A stretch of DNA of 64,000 bases from Tetrastigma voinierianum (Eukaryota; Streptophyta; Magnoliopsida; Vitales; Vitaceae). Under the pieces are notes generated by a model that saw nothing but the letters and a program-made list of their open reading frames with translations, was not told the DNA's origin and did no database searches. Shown here in pieces: positions 1-11,238 of this stretch; position 1 is the stretch's first letter, and every line of letters begins with the position of its first letter. Location: contig JAEQBH010000193.1 of the NCBI GenBank assembly GCA_016808115.1, positions 1,798,001 through 1,862,000 of the forward strand, given 5' to 3'. Both the position numbers and the translations under genes were made by a program.

Positions 1-162
1 ATGGCATGCCTGACTTTACCGACCCACTTTCTCTAGAGTTTTTTTTTTAATCCAAGGTTCCCCCCAGCCCGAGCAACTGTCGAAGCCAAGGCTGCAGAGG
101 TACATCTGGGCGAAGTGGCGAAGGATCTGGTGGAGGAGGTCGGTGTAGAGGAACAGGGCTGA
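1..162 (+). pseudogene. C-terminal end of the antisense extra ORF of element C
   Basis: The plus-strand reading GMPDFTDPLSLEFF at positions 4-45 matches the end of the longer antisense ORF in element B (GMPDSSDLLLPEFF near 43627). A run of ten T at 39-48 adds one base and shifts the frame; the new frame then stays open to TGA at 160-162. It is opposite to pol, as in elements A and B. In better-preserved relatives this protein has an N-terminal domain and a long coiled coil; its function is unknown. Only the tail lies in the window. Confidence 0.7.
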
Positions 163-330
163 CTTCTTTCCCTATGATAGTTTTTGTCATTTTGGGAGAT
201 TTTTACAAGGGGTGCCGTTTTGCCACCAGTATGCGTATTATTTCTTGTAATCCTTGGAGCTTTTTGGCGCATTTTAATGGAATAACAAGATGTCACCGGA
301 GCATGAGTCATGTTTGATAAAAATCCTAAT

Positions 331-400
331 AGGGCAACAACCATATCTGGGCCTTTTTAGATGCCAGCAGGACAACAACCATATCTAGGCTTTTAAAGAG
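331..400. repeat. Two-copy remnant of the Tat 3' tandem repeat
   Basis: The string CAACAACCATATCT occurs twice, 39-40 bp apart, with GCCAGCAGG between. The period and the GCCAGCAGG core match the longer array in element B, and the position is the same: between the pol stop and the antisense ORF. Confidence 0.6.
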
Positions 401-473
401 AAGCAATTATAGGCTTTCAGAGGAAATGTCTAAAAGATAATCTTTATTGATGATAGTATCCTCAAAGAAAACA

Positions 474-3400
474 TTAATGATAATACTTCTTAAGTTGCAT
501 ATCGTTTCACATCTGCGTGCTAACGATCCAGTACAATGCCAGCAGTGCATAAACTTGGGTGTCTACTGACTACGTGTATGGCCGCCAGTCAATTTTGGAA
601 CTTCTATTCTCTTGGGTTGGCCGTGTTTTGAAAGACCCTTCTTAAGACTAATTCTCCGGGTAGGAATGTATGCGACTTTACACGTTGGTTGTGTAAGTTT
701 GCCAGTCTCTATTGGTATGTCTTGTTCTTTGCTTCCAGAGTTAAATCAGTTGTAATACAGGTCTTTGGATATGGCTTTGGCATTTGCTTTTTCATAAATT
801 TCTGCTCGTATGGTGGGTATCCCGATTTTTGTGGGGATGATGGCTTCCATCATGCACGTGAGGCGACGGTGACGCCTAGTCGAAGCACGTTTGGTTGTTC
901 TATAGGCTCATAAGACCTGATGGATTCCTACACCCATTTTCCTTTGTTGAATACGAGATGTTTTCAAGGCGATAGGAGAGTCTTATTAGATGTGCAGCGT
1001 TGCTGCGTAGTGCAGAGGTTGAGTGGGGTTTTATTTTCAATTAGTTGCAAAAATTCTGTATAATGTTTATCTGAGATTGTGACCGTTTAATGGATTCTGA
1101 TACGTCAGGGAGTATTCAGGAAACCTACACACAATGTTCTTCCATACAAGAAATTTGAACCAACCTTTTATCTTTGATGGATCACGAAGGCTTAATTCTA
1201 TCCATTCTTTAGATCGGTGGTCACCGATGTGGCTTCTTCTAGGAAGTCGGGGTGGTAGAGCGTGGCCCTACGATGTCCATACAGCATGAGCAACCCGGGC
1301 TCATTTATGGTTGTTAGGTCTTGTCTTAGAGCACCCTCGACACGAGACTTGTCAGCAGTGAGTGGTCACACTTCTTGACATAGCCTACTGCATCTATGCG
1401 CATGGTTGGCTAATAGTAGCCTTGAATTTATGGGTTAATGGGTCGGCGATCCCTCTTGCTAGATGATTTCCACATACCCCCGTTATGGAGCTACGCGAAC
1501 ATATTGTCCCTATCTTGGTGGTAGGCACTTAAGGTAGGGCCCGTCCAGGGACCGTTTATATAGTTGACTGTTCATAAGGGATAACCAAGCCGCTTGGACT
1601 TGGATCTTATGGGCTTCGGCTCTATTATCTGATAGTTCTCCCGAGCTCAAATAGCGGATTATTGGAGTCATCCAAGAAGGACATGCTTCGTCTATTTTGT
1701 TTACCCAGTTGGTAGTGATCGACGACTTTAGCTAGTAGTAAACGAGGAAGGAGCACCGTTTCTTTTATGGTAAAGACATGGCCATGGTTGCCAAAGCGTC
1801 TACCTTTTCGTTTGAATATCTTGAGACGTGCTCAGTCGCCAAGCCACTAAGTTTCTCAGTCGTAGGTTGACCAAACTTACATACTTAGTCATACGCTGGT
1901 CTCTTGTTTCATATTCTCCATTTACCTGCCCTACCATTAATTGAGAGTCGCTTCTTATGATGATTTTTTCTAAGGATACGGAGATTGCAAGGTCAGTCCT
2001 GGCTAGGATTGATTCGTATTCGGCCTCGTTGTTGGAGGCAGGGGAATCTAAACGTATGGCCTGCTATATTATTTCTCTAGTCGGGGATTTAAGTTGTAGT
2101 CCCAGTCTGGCTCCTATCTGTCTTGAAGTGCCATCCACATTCAGAGTCCACCAGCCGAAGCTGTCTGGTTCCATTTCCCATTGAGGAACTTTTGCTAAAA
2201 GTCGACAATGCACCTTACTTTAACGCCGTGCGGGGTTTATATTAAATGCCGAACTCCTCATTTCGGTGCCCTTTGAGCCATCGGCCCATAGATCAGGCTT
2301 ATGTATAGTGCTTCTTAAAGGGAGGTTGGTGAGTACAATGATAGGATGCGCATGGAAGTAGGGACAAAGTTTTTTTAGCCGCAACCCTGAGTGTCAGTGC
2401 TGCTTGCTTGAGACGGGTATATCGGGTTTCTGCCTCGGACAGGGACTTGCTTATGAAGAATACAAGTCTCTGCTTTCGGATTTCATCTTCTTTGAACAAT
2501 GTTGCACTCACGGAGATCTCTAAGAAGACCAAGTAAAGATAGAGTATGTCGCCCAAACCCCGAGGCTAGCAAGAACCGGTGGTTGATAGGATGTTTGATT
2601 CTTTGTAAGAACTAGTCGCTCTTGATTCCGGTAGGCCTTGGGCACGCTAGAGTGGCAAAGAACGATTTCAAACGATATGTGAAATGAGATATGAACCGCC
2701 CAAGGGCAGCTAACCGACCAGTTAGTTGTTGTACCCCTTTTCTAGAAGCGAGAGTCTAAGAGTTCATTATGGCCTTGAGCTAGATGGGATTAGCCTCATC
2801 ATCATGTTACCGTAAAGCTGGAATTTACGGTGACACGAACACATATGAAAATTTAAAGTTTCATGCGGTGTCTTCTGGCGCTTCGAAGGTTTCTTGTAGA
2901 TGCCTTGTGTGGATTGGGCGTTCTTCAAGATTGGCCGACATATCATCGATATAAACTTCCATGGATTTACCTATCAGTGGTCGGAACATCTTGGTCACCA
3001 TCCTCTGATAGGTTGCCCTTGCATTTTTTAGACCAAATGGCATTACATTATAGTTGTACAATCCATGTGGAGTAATGAAGGTTGTTTTCTCTACATGAGG
3101 CAGATGCATAGGAATCTAATCGTACTTAGAGAAGGTGTCCATAAATGACAGAATGCCATGCCCAACTGTTGCATCCATAATTTGATCTATACGTGGCAAG
3201 GGAAAGCTATCCTTGGGACATGCTTCATTGAGGTCAGTGTAGTCTACACATACGTGCCACTTACCACCCTTTTTCAGTACCACCACCACATTGGCCAGCC
3301 ATTCGGGGTACTTTATCTCCCTTATAAAACTTGCTACTAGGATTGTCTACTTCCGTCTGAATGATCTGATGTCGATCCAAGTAGAATCGCCTCACCTTTT

Positions 3401-4250
3401 GCCTTACTAGCTTGGCAATGGGGAGGACGTTTAGTTTGTGAGAAGCCACTGTCTGATTTATCCCAACCATATCAGAGTGTCTCTAGGAAATACATCGCGT
3501 TCTGTGGCGGCATGAGTCGTCTTGCTCCTCTCTGTGGCTGCGGGGAGGGAGCTAATGTATCAATGAACCTCTATGGTCAAAGTCTAACTCTATTTCTTCT
3601 AATTGGATCCACAACCTGACGGGTCCTTTACTAACCCGCAGCCCTTATGCAGGCGACATACTATGAGTTGCTATCTGCGGTCGTCGTCCGGGGGGAGAGT
3701 ACATTCGAATCGCGCCCTCTACTGCTCATACGTGAAATGATTGATACTTGATCTTGAGTGTAGCCCATTCATTTGTAAATGGTCAACCTGCCCAACGTTT
3801 GTTAGATAGCTTACCATTTGGTGATAAGTTAAAGGTACGACCTTCATGGAGTGTAGCTAGGTCCGACCCACTATGGCATTGTAAGGCCCCAATCCCTCTC
3901 AATGATTGAGAACAAAACCCGCTGAGTGACTGGTCCGGCTTTCGGAGTGTGACATCTCCTAGCGTCGCTGTAGTTGCTCCGTTAAAACCAGAGAGGATTT
4001 GCTTGGTTGAATTTGCATGCCGGAAGAAAGCTTCATCTGTATGAAGGTTGGAAGTTGTAGTAAGTATGTTGTACTGCCCGGATCCACCAGCACTCTATGC
4101 ACATCAAAACCATTAATATAAAGGGTTAATACCAAGGCATCATAGTGGGGAGCAATGACCCTGTTCGGATTAATCGGAGGAAAGGATATGGGGCATCCTC
4201 GGCTCCGGCTTCCCCTTTAGTTTAGCTTGTGTGGACGACATTCACACTTG
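474..4250 (-). pseudogene. pol of element C (protease, RT, RNase H, second RNase H, integrase), decayed
   Basis: This is the minus-strand polyprotein region. Protease: the DALVLTL block and a catalytic DPGS at about 4050-4150. Reverse transcriptase: 2650-3470, with ITPHGLYNYNVMPFGLKNA and the YIDDM active site at 2861-3109. RNase H follows. A second, archaeal-type RNase H shows LNVDGTSRQ and ASNNEAEYE at about 1990-2190; this extra domain is a Tat-lineage trait. Integrase occupies roughly 474-1800 and ends QLKKYYH-stop, parallel to the HLKRYY-stop end in element B. Many in-frame stops and shifts show it is not functional. Internal borders are approximate. Confidence 0.85.
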
Positions 4251-4379
4251 CTTATAGTAAACTAGCAGGGCAATTTCTTATGTTGGCACTTTGATTGATG
4301 CGGTCGATGCCAAGACCGCCCGGTAAATAGTTTATGGTTAGTGCGGTTTCCGGTCAAACAGAACCGCCCGATTTGGTTG

Positions 4380-5862
4380 TAATTCTACACAGTGAAGGTA
4401 CGCCGCTGTGCTGATCTTCTTCCACCCGAGAGGTACCTCCTGAGGTGTCCCACCTTGGTCAACTTTTCTATTAGGAACTTTAGACTTCAGCATCAGTCGG
4501 TCTAATGTCCATGGTCCCTATGATAATCACACCGCAAGGATTTGTTTCTTTGAGCAGGATCTGTTTGGATGGATGCAGGGCATTTGAAATCTGGCAGATC
4601 GTGAATGAGGGGTAACAACCTTTCATACGAGATATTCAGGGGGGTGAATTGCAGGGGCTCTCTCCTTTTTTGAGACTGGTCTCGAGGTCGCTTTCGGTCT
4701 CTGTTCGAACCTTTGCTAGACGACTTTTTTCTCACTGGTTTATCTTTCTCAGTTGGCTGATTTGTGATCATGATCGTCTGGGTTGCTGCTCGGATATTGT
4801 CCTCCAACGTTGAGCATATGTCTGCCCACCTGTATAACTCTTCCATTGTAGCTGGCAGATTTAGGGACAGTGAGTGGAAGAAAGGAGTCGACGGCTCGAA
4901 GCTTCTTTTGAAGAACTGCATCCATGCTGTAAAACTCTATTTGCTAGATGGCTTGCCTGAACCTCCTTATGAAGTCCCGTATGGACTCTTAAATGTTGAA
5001 ATAGTTTGTAGGCCCAATATTCCTTTTTGGTGCCGCGAGCATAGGTCTTTGTGAGATGAGCCTCCCAAAGTTCATAAAACTTATTTATTGAGTTTTGTGG
5101 GAGCTTGTGAAACTAGGCGAGTGTAGGGCCTCGCAAACTAGTCGGGAAAACTTTGCATAGTAGAAGGTCATTGCTGGCATTCAAAGTCATCGCCTGATTG
5201 TAATGGAGCATATGATCGTAAGGGTCAGTAGAGCCGTCAAACATAGCGAAAGCCGGTATGACAAATCCGCGGGGCAACTCGTAGTCGAGAATGTGTCACC
5301 CTAGGGGCAAGGAGAGCATGTTGTCGGGACTCCAAATCGTTGTTGTAGGTGGTATGTAGAGCGTAGGTCCTATAATGAAGGCGATGTATATTGGCTGTAC
5401 GGGTGGTACTACGCCTATGGGTAATGCAAACACATTCCAGGGCGCTTCGTTTGACTGGTTTTGCCCTCGGCTTGTTTCTCTTCTTGCCCGGCTGAACGTG
5501 CCATTATCGGCATTGCTAAATGTAGGGCGATGTGAGTGCCTTTGGCGCGACCTGGCCTTGCTACTTTTTTCTGAGGATAGGTTTGGCGAGCTATCGGAGG
5601 ACAACTCGTCGTCTGCTGGGGTATCTACATCGTTTGGGACGGTGGGCTCCTTTCCTTTTGTCGCGAGCGGTTGGGTGCCTTGCTTGATCGCTTTCGCCAA
5701 GATCACGTCTTTTTCCTGCACAGGCTCTGTTTCCGTTGCGAGATGTTGTTGTGATCATGATTCCTCATTTTGTCTTGCTTGCTCCTCCTTTTTCTTCTCC
5801 ATGTCTTGACGCCAATGAAGAAATTGATCTTCGGGCGACTGGATCACCGGGTTGTTGGTCAT
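4380..5862 (-). pseudogene. gag of element C, decayed
   Basis: Capsid polyprotein of the Tat element. The likely start is the ATG at 5862-5860, giving MTNNPVIQSPEDQFLHWRQ; the same start is seen at 20454 in element A and 53010 in element B. After a Ser-rich and Arg-rich linker come the capsid signature FDGSTDPYDHMLHYNQAMT (about 5180-5260), RSFEPSTPFFHSLSL (about 4890) and the Cys/His-rich CDYHRDHGH near 4500. An in-frame stop ends the first block near 5296, and frame changes follow. Confidence 0.85.
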
Positions 5863-5976
5863 TGCAACTGTGTCAGACGAATGAGATGTGGGGAGAGGAA
5901 TTGTTAGAGCTACTGGTGGTGAATGGCTACTGGATAGCCATCGGAGCCAAGCCCTTGCACATCGTCGATGAGACTT

Positions 5977-5990
5977 TTGTTGTTGGCGCC
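5977..5990 (-). other. Primer-binding site of element C
   Basis: Minus strand TGGCGCCAACAAC starts two bases after the LTR ends in CA. TGGCGCC is the usual start of the primer site of Tat and Athila elements (tRNA 3' end complement). Confidence 0.65.
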
Positions 5991-5992
5991 AG

Positions 5993-6575
5993 TGTGGTCT
6001 ATCTGGTTGTCGACTTTTGGGGCATCGTGGTGCGATGTAAACCTACAAAAAGAAGTCCCGACGGTGGTGTGCGGGGTTAACATGTAGATGATTAAGTCGG
6101 GGAAAAGAGTAGAAAGGAAAGAAGAAGAGTTAGGCGCGATTGGGTTGCATACCTTTCTTTTGTGGGGAGTCTTTGCTTTATACTCGAATTTCTCCTTGAT
6201 TATAGGAAAGATAATCTCGTGATTTTGTTGATAAGATTTATCTTTCCTTATCAAGGACTAGTTCTTCCTTATTAAGGATTAATGCTTTTGAGACGTATGA
6301 GATTTGGATACCGGGAGATCTGTGGATAAATATCTTGCACGTAGTGTCTCTCATGTATATTTATGCACCAACAAACTTTCCGTATGAGGGTAGGATGGCC
6401 AGAATTTGGGACTTGGGATCCCGGACTGGGGTTTAAGGATCTCTTGTCGACTAGTTCCCGCGACCTTTAATATGATGAGCCGTCTTGGGCGCTTCATCTG
6501 AGGGCCAGACAGCAGGCTGTGAGCAGCTAGGCAATTGGAGTAGTAGGTCTAGGCCAAAAGGCCACGGTACTCATA
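5993..6575 (-). repeat. 5' LTR of element C
   Basis: The low end starts TGTGGTC next to the primer site. The high end reads GGTACTCATA, which on the minus strand is TATGAGTACC, equivalent to the TGTGAGTACC start of the element A LTR, with one G to A change. It is AT-rich in the middle with TCCTTGAT and AAGGATTAAT strings shared with the other Tat LTRs. About 583 bp. Confidence 0.75.
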
Positions 6576-7261
6576 GATACGTATGGGCTTAATGCTTATT
6601 TTTATCACCAACAGTATGAGGGGACTATGAGTAGTGGGGGTGGGTTTCAAAGAGGATGAAAAGATTTTGATTTTATGAAGTGTACCCATGGAGACAAAAA
6701 TGGTTAAAGCTTTGCATACACTTGACCAAGTTTACTGTCTCACTATGGGGAGAACCCATGGAACTTCTTGGTTTCCCACCAAGCGGGGGTCGAGGGCGAG
6801 GTGGGTCTTACTGAGTCACTGTAGTTTAGAAAACTGGTCATTAGGTACGACTTGGTCGATTAAGCCTCCGCCTCGAAGGCCCTCCTTGTTCAGAGTCGGT
6901 TCTCGAGATCTGATACCCACACTAATTGAATCGGTAAAAATTGGATGAATCGTCCGAGTTTCTAAGTTAAACCAATCATCTCGTTAAAAAATTACAAATT
7001 CTGAGTCATTTCATGATCAGCCTTCCATCAATCCTGATGCAAAAATATTATCGGACGAGCCAAAATTCCTTTCGAAAGCAAAAAAACTCCATGAATGTGA
7101 AATACGGATTTCAACTAACCTTTTCAAGATGAACTGATGAAGAGAGAGTTGTTGGAGAGGGGAGACTGAGCACAAGACGTTTGGGTGCGTTCGTCACAGA
7201 AGGAGAGGAAGAAGGATTAGGGATGGGCGGCGCGGCGCGAGGGGTTGGGGGCGGGCGGGGG

Positions 7262-7520
7262 TTATGTGGGTCCCATCGTGGGGAAGAGGGAGACGGGAGG
7301 CCGGGGAGGGACGGAGAGATGAAGTTTAAAAAACCAAAAAAATATGTGGTGCGTTTCGTCGTCGCGAGAGGGGAGAGGAAAGAAGGAGATCGGGGATGGA
7401 GCGATTGGTGATTGGTGAGGGGGTGGGGGGCAGGGCCGGCGAGAAATTTGTGTGGGTCCTGTGCGGGGAAAGGGAGGGACGGGAGACAGGGAGGAAGAAG
7501 ATGAGAGTTTAAAAAATGAA
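7262..7520. repeat. Imperfect G-rich tandem duplication, about 185 bp period
   Basis: The run from 'TTATGTGGGTCC' to 'GAAGTTTAAAAAA' at 7262-7333 recurs in altered form from 7449 ('TTTGTGTGGGTCC') to 7518. Both copies carry GGGGAA, GACGGGAG and GGGAGG blocks ending in a TTTAAAAAA tract. Confidence 0.6.
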
Positions 7521-7768
7521 AAATATCTTTATATTTTTAAATTTTATGTATTAGATGGAAAATAAATGTAAAAAATATATTTACAAAAAATTACATTTTT
7601 ACTTTTTAACATGATTTAGGATTTAAAAATTTTAGATTATCACATTTAATAAATATAAATTTCGCAGACTATACTTATTACAGTTCTTTTTTAAATTACA
7701 TATTATTTGTCATGTACAAATGTATTATATTTTAAAATAATTTATGATTATTTTAGAAATTTATTATA

Positions 7769-7776
<8 letters not shown>

Positions 7777-7838
<62 letters not shown>
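7777..7838. repeat. (TAA)n microsatellite
   Basis: About 20 uninterrupted TAA units, directly after a short (TA)n tract. The long isoleucine run read on the plus strand here is an artefact of this repeat. Confidence 0.97.
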
Positions 7839-8656
7839 TATTTTTTGAAATCCCCTTTAATAAAATCTTTTATATTTCAAATAATAATTTATATTTTTTG
7901 TATTATTAGGAGAATTCCCTCAAAAGAAAAAATTATTTAGGAGAAATAGATAATATTAAATATAAGATATTTTATTTTCTGTTTGAAATTTGAACTCTGT
8001 AATTGTTTTTATAATAATGTATATAATATTTTTTATAATTTTAAAATTTTTAATTATATTATTTCATGTATTAGTCGATCTTAAGCCGATACATCGAGAT
8101 CAATGCGACTTTGGATCCTTCGAGTCAATTATTGATATCACGACTTTGAATCATGGTTGTGCATGAGGATGAAATGAGAAAGTAAGGAAGGGCTGGAGCA
8201 TGTGAGGATTGTAAAAGGAAGTAGTAGTTTTTTGATAAATTTTATGATTATATAATTCATAAATTATTTGTAATTATAATATTTATTAAAAAAAAATAAA
8301 ATGTTTAGTCATTATATCAAAAAATATTATTAAATTAAAAAATAATTTAATCTTTACCTCCAATTTTACCTTTAATTAATTAAATTAAATTTATTTAAAA
8401 AAAGAGGAACTAATTTAATTTTATAATATTCTTAATAACAAATTTTATTGAATAATTTATCTTTGATAACAAAATATCATGTTTGTTGGTATTTAGAGAT
8501 AAGTTTAAATATAAACTCTTTATTTTCAAAAAGATAAACCCTGTAAAAAAGTAATATCTCTAAATAAATACAAAATATTTTTTAAATACCCAAATGCGTA
8601 AAATAATTTATATGTTTACAAATATTATTGATAAATAATTTATTTTGATAAGTATA

Positions 8657-8659
<3 letters not shown>

Positions 8660-8727
<68 letters not shown>
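8660..8727. repeat. (TA)n microsatellite
   Basis: About 34 perfect TA units. Confidence 0.97.
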
Positions 8728-8730
<3 letters not shown>

Positions 8731-9098
8731 TAATTTTATAATCCACATATTTATCGATTTAAACATAATTAACTATAAGTAGGGGTGACAATTTCCTTCG
8801 ATACTTGATCCCAATAAAGGAGGGTATGGAAGGACATTTAGACTCAATTAAATATTCCGGTAATCGGATTTGGAGATGGGTATGAGTATATTATATGCAT
8901 TCTCGGCAGGAATGCCCCGGATTTGTATGTGCCAAGGGGAGAGAAGAGGAAGAGAGAAATATATTAGCTTTTCTGATCACAGTAATTCTTATTACTATTT
9001 TACGGATAAATTATTTTTAATATTCATGATTTTCTAAAACAATTCATTTCACAAATTGGAATAGGGTATGGGATACAGGATAAAAAATCTAAATCCGG

Positions 9099-9186
9099 TA
9101 GAGATGAGGATGAGGATGGAGATGGAAATAATAAATGAAAATGAGATGAGGATGGGGATGGAAATAATAAATGAAAATGAGATGCG
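9099..9186. repeat. GATGAG-rich minisatellite
   Basis: A unit of about 39 bp (GAGATGAGGATG, GGATGGAAATAATAAATG) is repeated about twice, with GATGAG hexamers inside. Confidence 0.7.
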
Positions 9187-10168
9187 AATCTAGCGACCGA
9201 AAATCCATTATTTGCCATTCATTAGCTATAAAACAATTTCTTAATGTTTGAATTCATATAATTTTGCTTATTATTCAAGTAATTTATATATTTTATAATT
9301 TTTTGAATTTTTATTTATCTTAATTTGCTTAATTTATTTAGCATTATCATAAATATCACTTTTATTAGACGTTTCATTAACTGACTAAATAATGTTAAAT
9401 ACATTAAAAAAAAATTGTTTTATTAAATTTTTAGTATATTCAATTATTTATATATTTCTAATAATTTATATAATATTTTAATGAATTTTAAAAACGTTTT
9501 AATAATCTTATTTACGTGTCGGCCCAGATGCTTGATTCGATCTTGTGACGTCACGTCACCGGGACGAGTAAAGTCGTCAGCAGATCTATGTTTTGAACAC
9601 TTGTTACTAGTTCCCCCTAGGAGAGGGGCTCATGCCCCCTGAAAGCTTTAAAAAATGATAAGGTTAAGGGGGGCTTTAGCTATTACTATCAAATTAAGTT
9701 ATACAAGTACTTTGAGGTAATCTTGCTCCCCTAAACTAAGTTTTATACAAAACCCCCTCCCCTCAACCTATTTTCTGACTCCGTCAGTGCCTTTAACTCC
9801 AGGTCAGGTCATTTCGGGTATCCTTCCACAGTTGGAGACTTTATTCCTTCAACATGTTCTAAACAATAACCAGAATAAATATAATACCATAATCTGTTTC
9901 TTTGCTTTAAGGGGGGTGATCTCTAGCAACATGCTGGAATGGGCTCAATTTTGGCTCGAATTCTACCCTTGATTGCACCTATTTAGAAACCATCTTTGGC
10001 TGCGTTTTTTGCTATTCATTTTAGTAACCTCCTTCCTCTACTCCACCCTGGAGATGGGGTTGACGGTAATCCTCTGTTTGATCATATGTTTTCAGGAAGT
10101 ATACGGGGATGGGTTGGCCTGTACAAAAAAAAGAAGCCCAAAGGCATCTCCCACCTACTAGCACAATC

Positions 10169-10375
10169 CTAGAGAATACACAAAAGAATCCTGACAAGAG
10201 AGTCCTTCTCTACCTCTATAAACCCAGCCCAAGAGATTAGCATGCTTACAAAGGAGGATTTTAATCTAGAAAAGGAGAAAGTCGCATCATCAAAAACTAT
10301 ACGGTTCCTCTTCTTCCATATTGCCCAAATGAGGTACAGCGGCGCCTCCCTCCATATCTTTCTTGCCCTGTTCCT
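10169..10375 (-). pseudogene. LINE (L1-type) ORF2 C-terminal fragment
   Basis: The minus strand reads RKIWREAPLYLIWAIWKKRN, then RIVFDD and FSRLKSSFVSMLISWAG, ending at TAG (10171-10169). This W-rich block followed by 'RN-RIVF' and 'LK-SF' is the tail of plant LINE ORF2 proteins, after the zinc-binding part of the reverse transcriptase. The catalytic domains are not present upstream on this strand. The minus-strand sequence after the stop, with a T-rich GGCTTC run and TGTACAGGCC, looks like LINE 3' UTR. The copy is heavily truncated. Confidence 0.75.
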
Positions 10376-11238
10376 GTTTGATCATTGAGAACTGATTTTT
10401 TATTTACATTTAGTGAGCTCGTAGTTTTCCCAAGGTAAGCCATCGAAGTTCTGCTTCTACTAATTAGCTTCTGTATGATAAAATGCTGCTTTGAAATGGG
10501 CTTATGTGGATAGTAGAATACTTTCAGCCAATAAAGAACATGATGACAAAAAGAAGGCGGCTTATTTATTGGACAGTGATGGGCTATGTAGTAAAAGAAT
10601 CTCTGGTTGCTAATGCAGAAAAGTGATTTAGGCTAATCGATTATTCTTCATTGCTCTGTTGAGGAACCAACAATGTTTCTGCTACAATGATTCTTCACCC
10701 CTTTAAATATACCGGATATTCTAGTGGAAATTCTCATAAACATGCCCTGTCATCGTGTCTTCCGCAAATATAGAAAAGAATTCAGGATGATAAAAGCTGG
10801 AATAATCCAGATTTGGAGTCTAATACTAACAAAGGACTGAGGATCTTCAGGCCTGCAGCGAAGAATTAGGATATAAAAAAACATTCTCATTCTCAGATAC
10901 CCAGGTTAACTGATTGTGATTACCCAGGATAAGAACCTTCAGGTAAACTTAGGAACTTAGGAGCTTTTATCCGGGGCAGACCATCAAGAGGGAGGATGAA
11001 AATTAAAACGAAGAAATGAAAGAGGTATGTCCACACAAAATATATTGTAACTTCTTTTGACATGGATATACTTTCAAAAGTTCCTCAGAGTCCAGACATA
11101 TAAGGATATACATAACTTATAGACAATATATTTAACTCCAAGAGCCAACCAAGTTTTGCTTTATATAAACTATATTACTAAAGTCCATCTGGGGTAAAGG
11201 TCTTAGAAGCATTGAAAAGAAGCCTATTTTTAATCGCT
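10376..11238. other. Spacer and probable 3' UTR of the MYB-CC gene
   Basis: No coding signal. The part next to the MYB-CC stop codon (about 10950-11238, minus strand) is the likely 3' UTR, since that gene reads leftwards. No poly(A) signal could be fixed. Confidence 0.4.

Larger units (their letters stand above)
1..6575 (-). mobile_element. Element C: Tat-type Ty3/gypsy retrotransposon, partial
   Basis: A large LTR retrotransposon reads right to left. In element order it shows a 5' LTR (6575-5993), a primer-binding site beginning TGGCGCC (5990 downwards), gag (from 5862), protease, reverse transcriptase, RNase H, a second RNase H, integrase (pol stop at 474-476), two copies of a tandem repeat, and the end of an antisense ORF (1-162). 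The rest of the antisense ORF and the 3' LTR lie beyond the left edge, so the TSD cannot be tested here. The order and the dual RNase H are those of the plant Tat lineage. All reading frames carry stops and shifts, so the copy is dead. Confidence 0.9.
6576..10168. other. Intergenic DNA, AT-rich from 7520
   Basis: No gene is visible. The stretch 6600-7180 is of ordinary composition without recognisable coding. 7180-7525 is G-rich and internally duplicated. From 7520 to 9530 the DNA is very AT-rich, with microsatellites (entered separately). 9530-10168 holds an ACGT-core motif cluster and then the likely 3' flank of the LINE fragment. Confidence 0.6.

Noticed and set aside
7707..7940. Plus-strand ORF with a poly-isoleucine run
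   Set aside because: It is the (TAA)n microsatellite in another frame.
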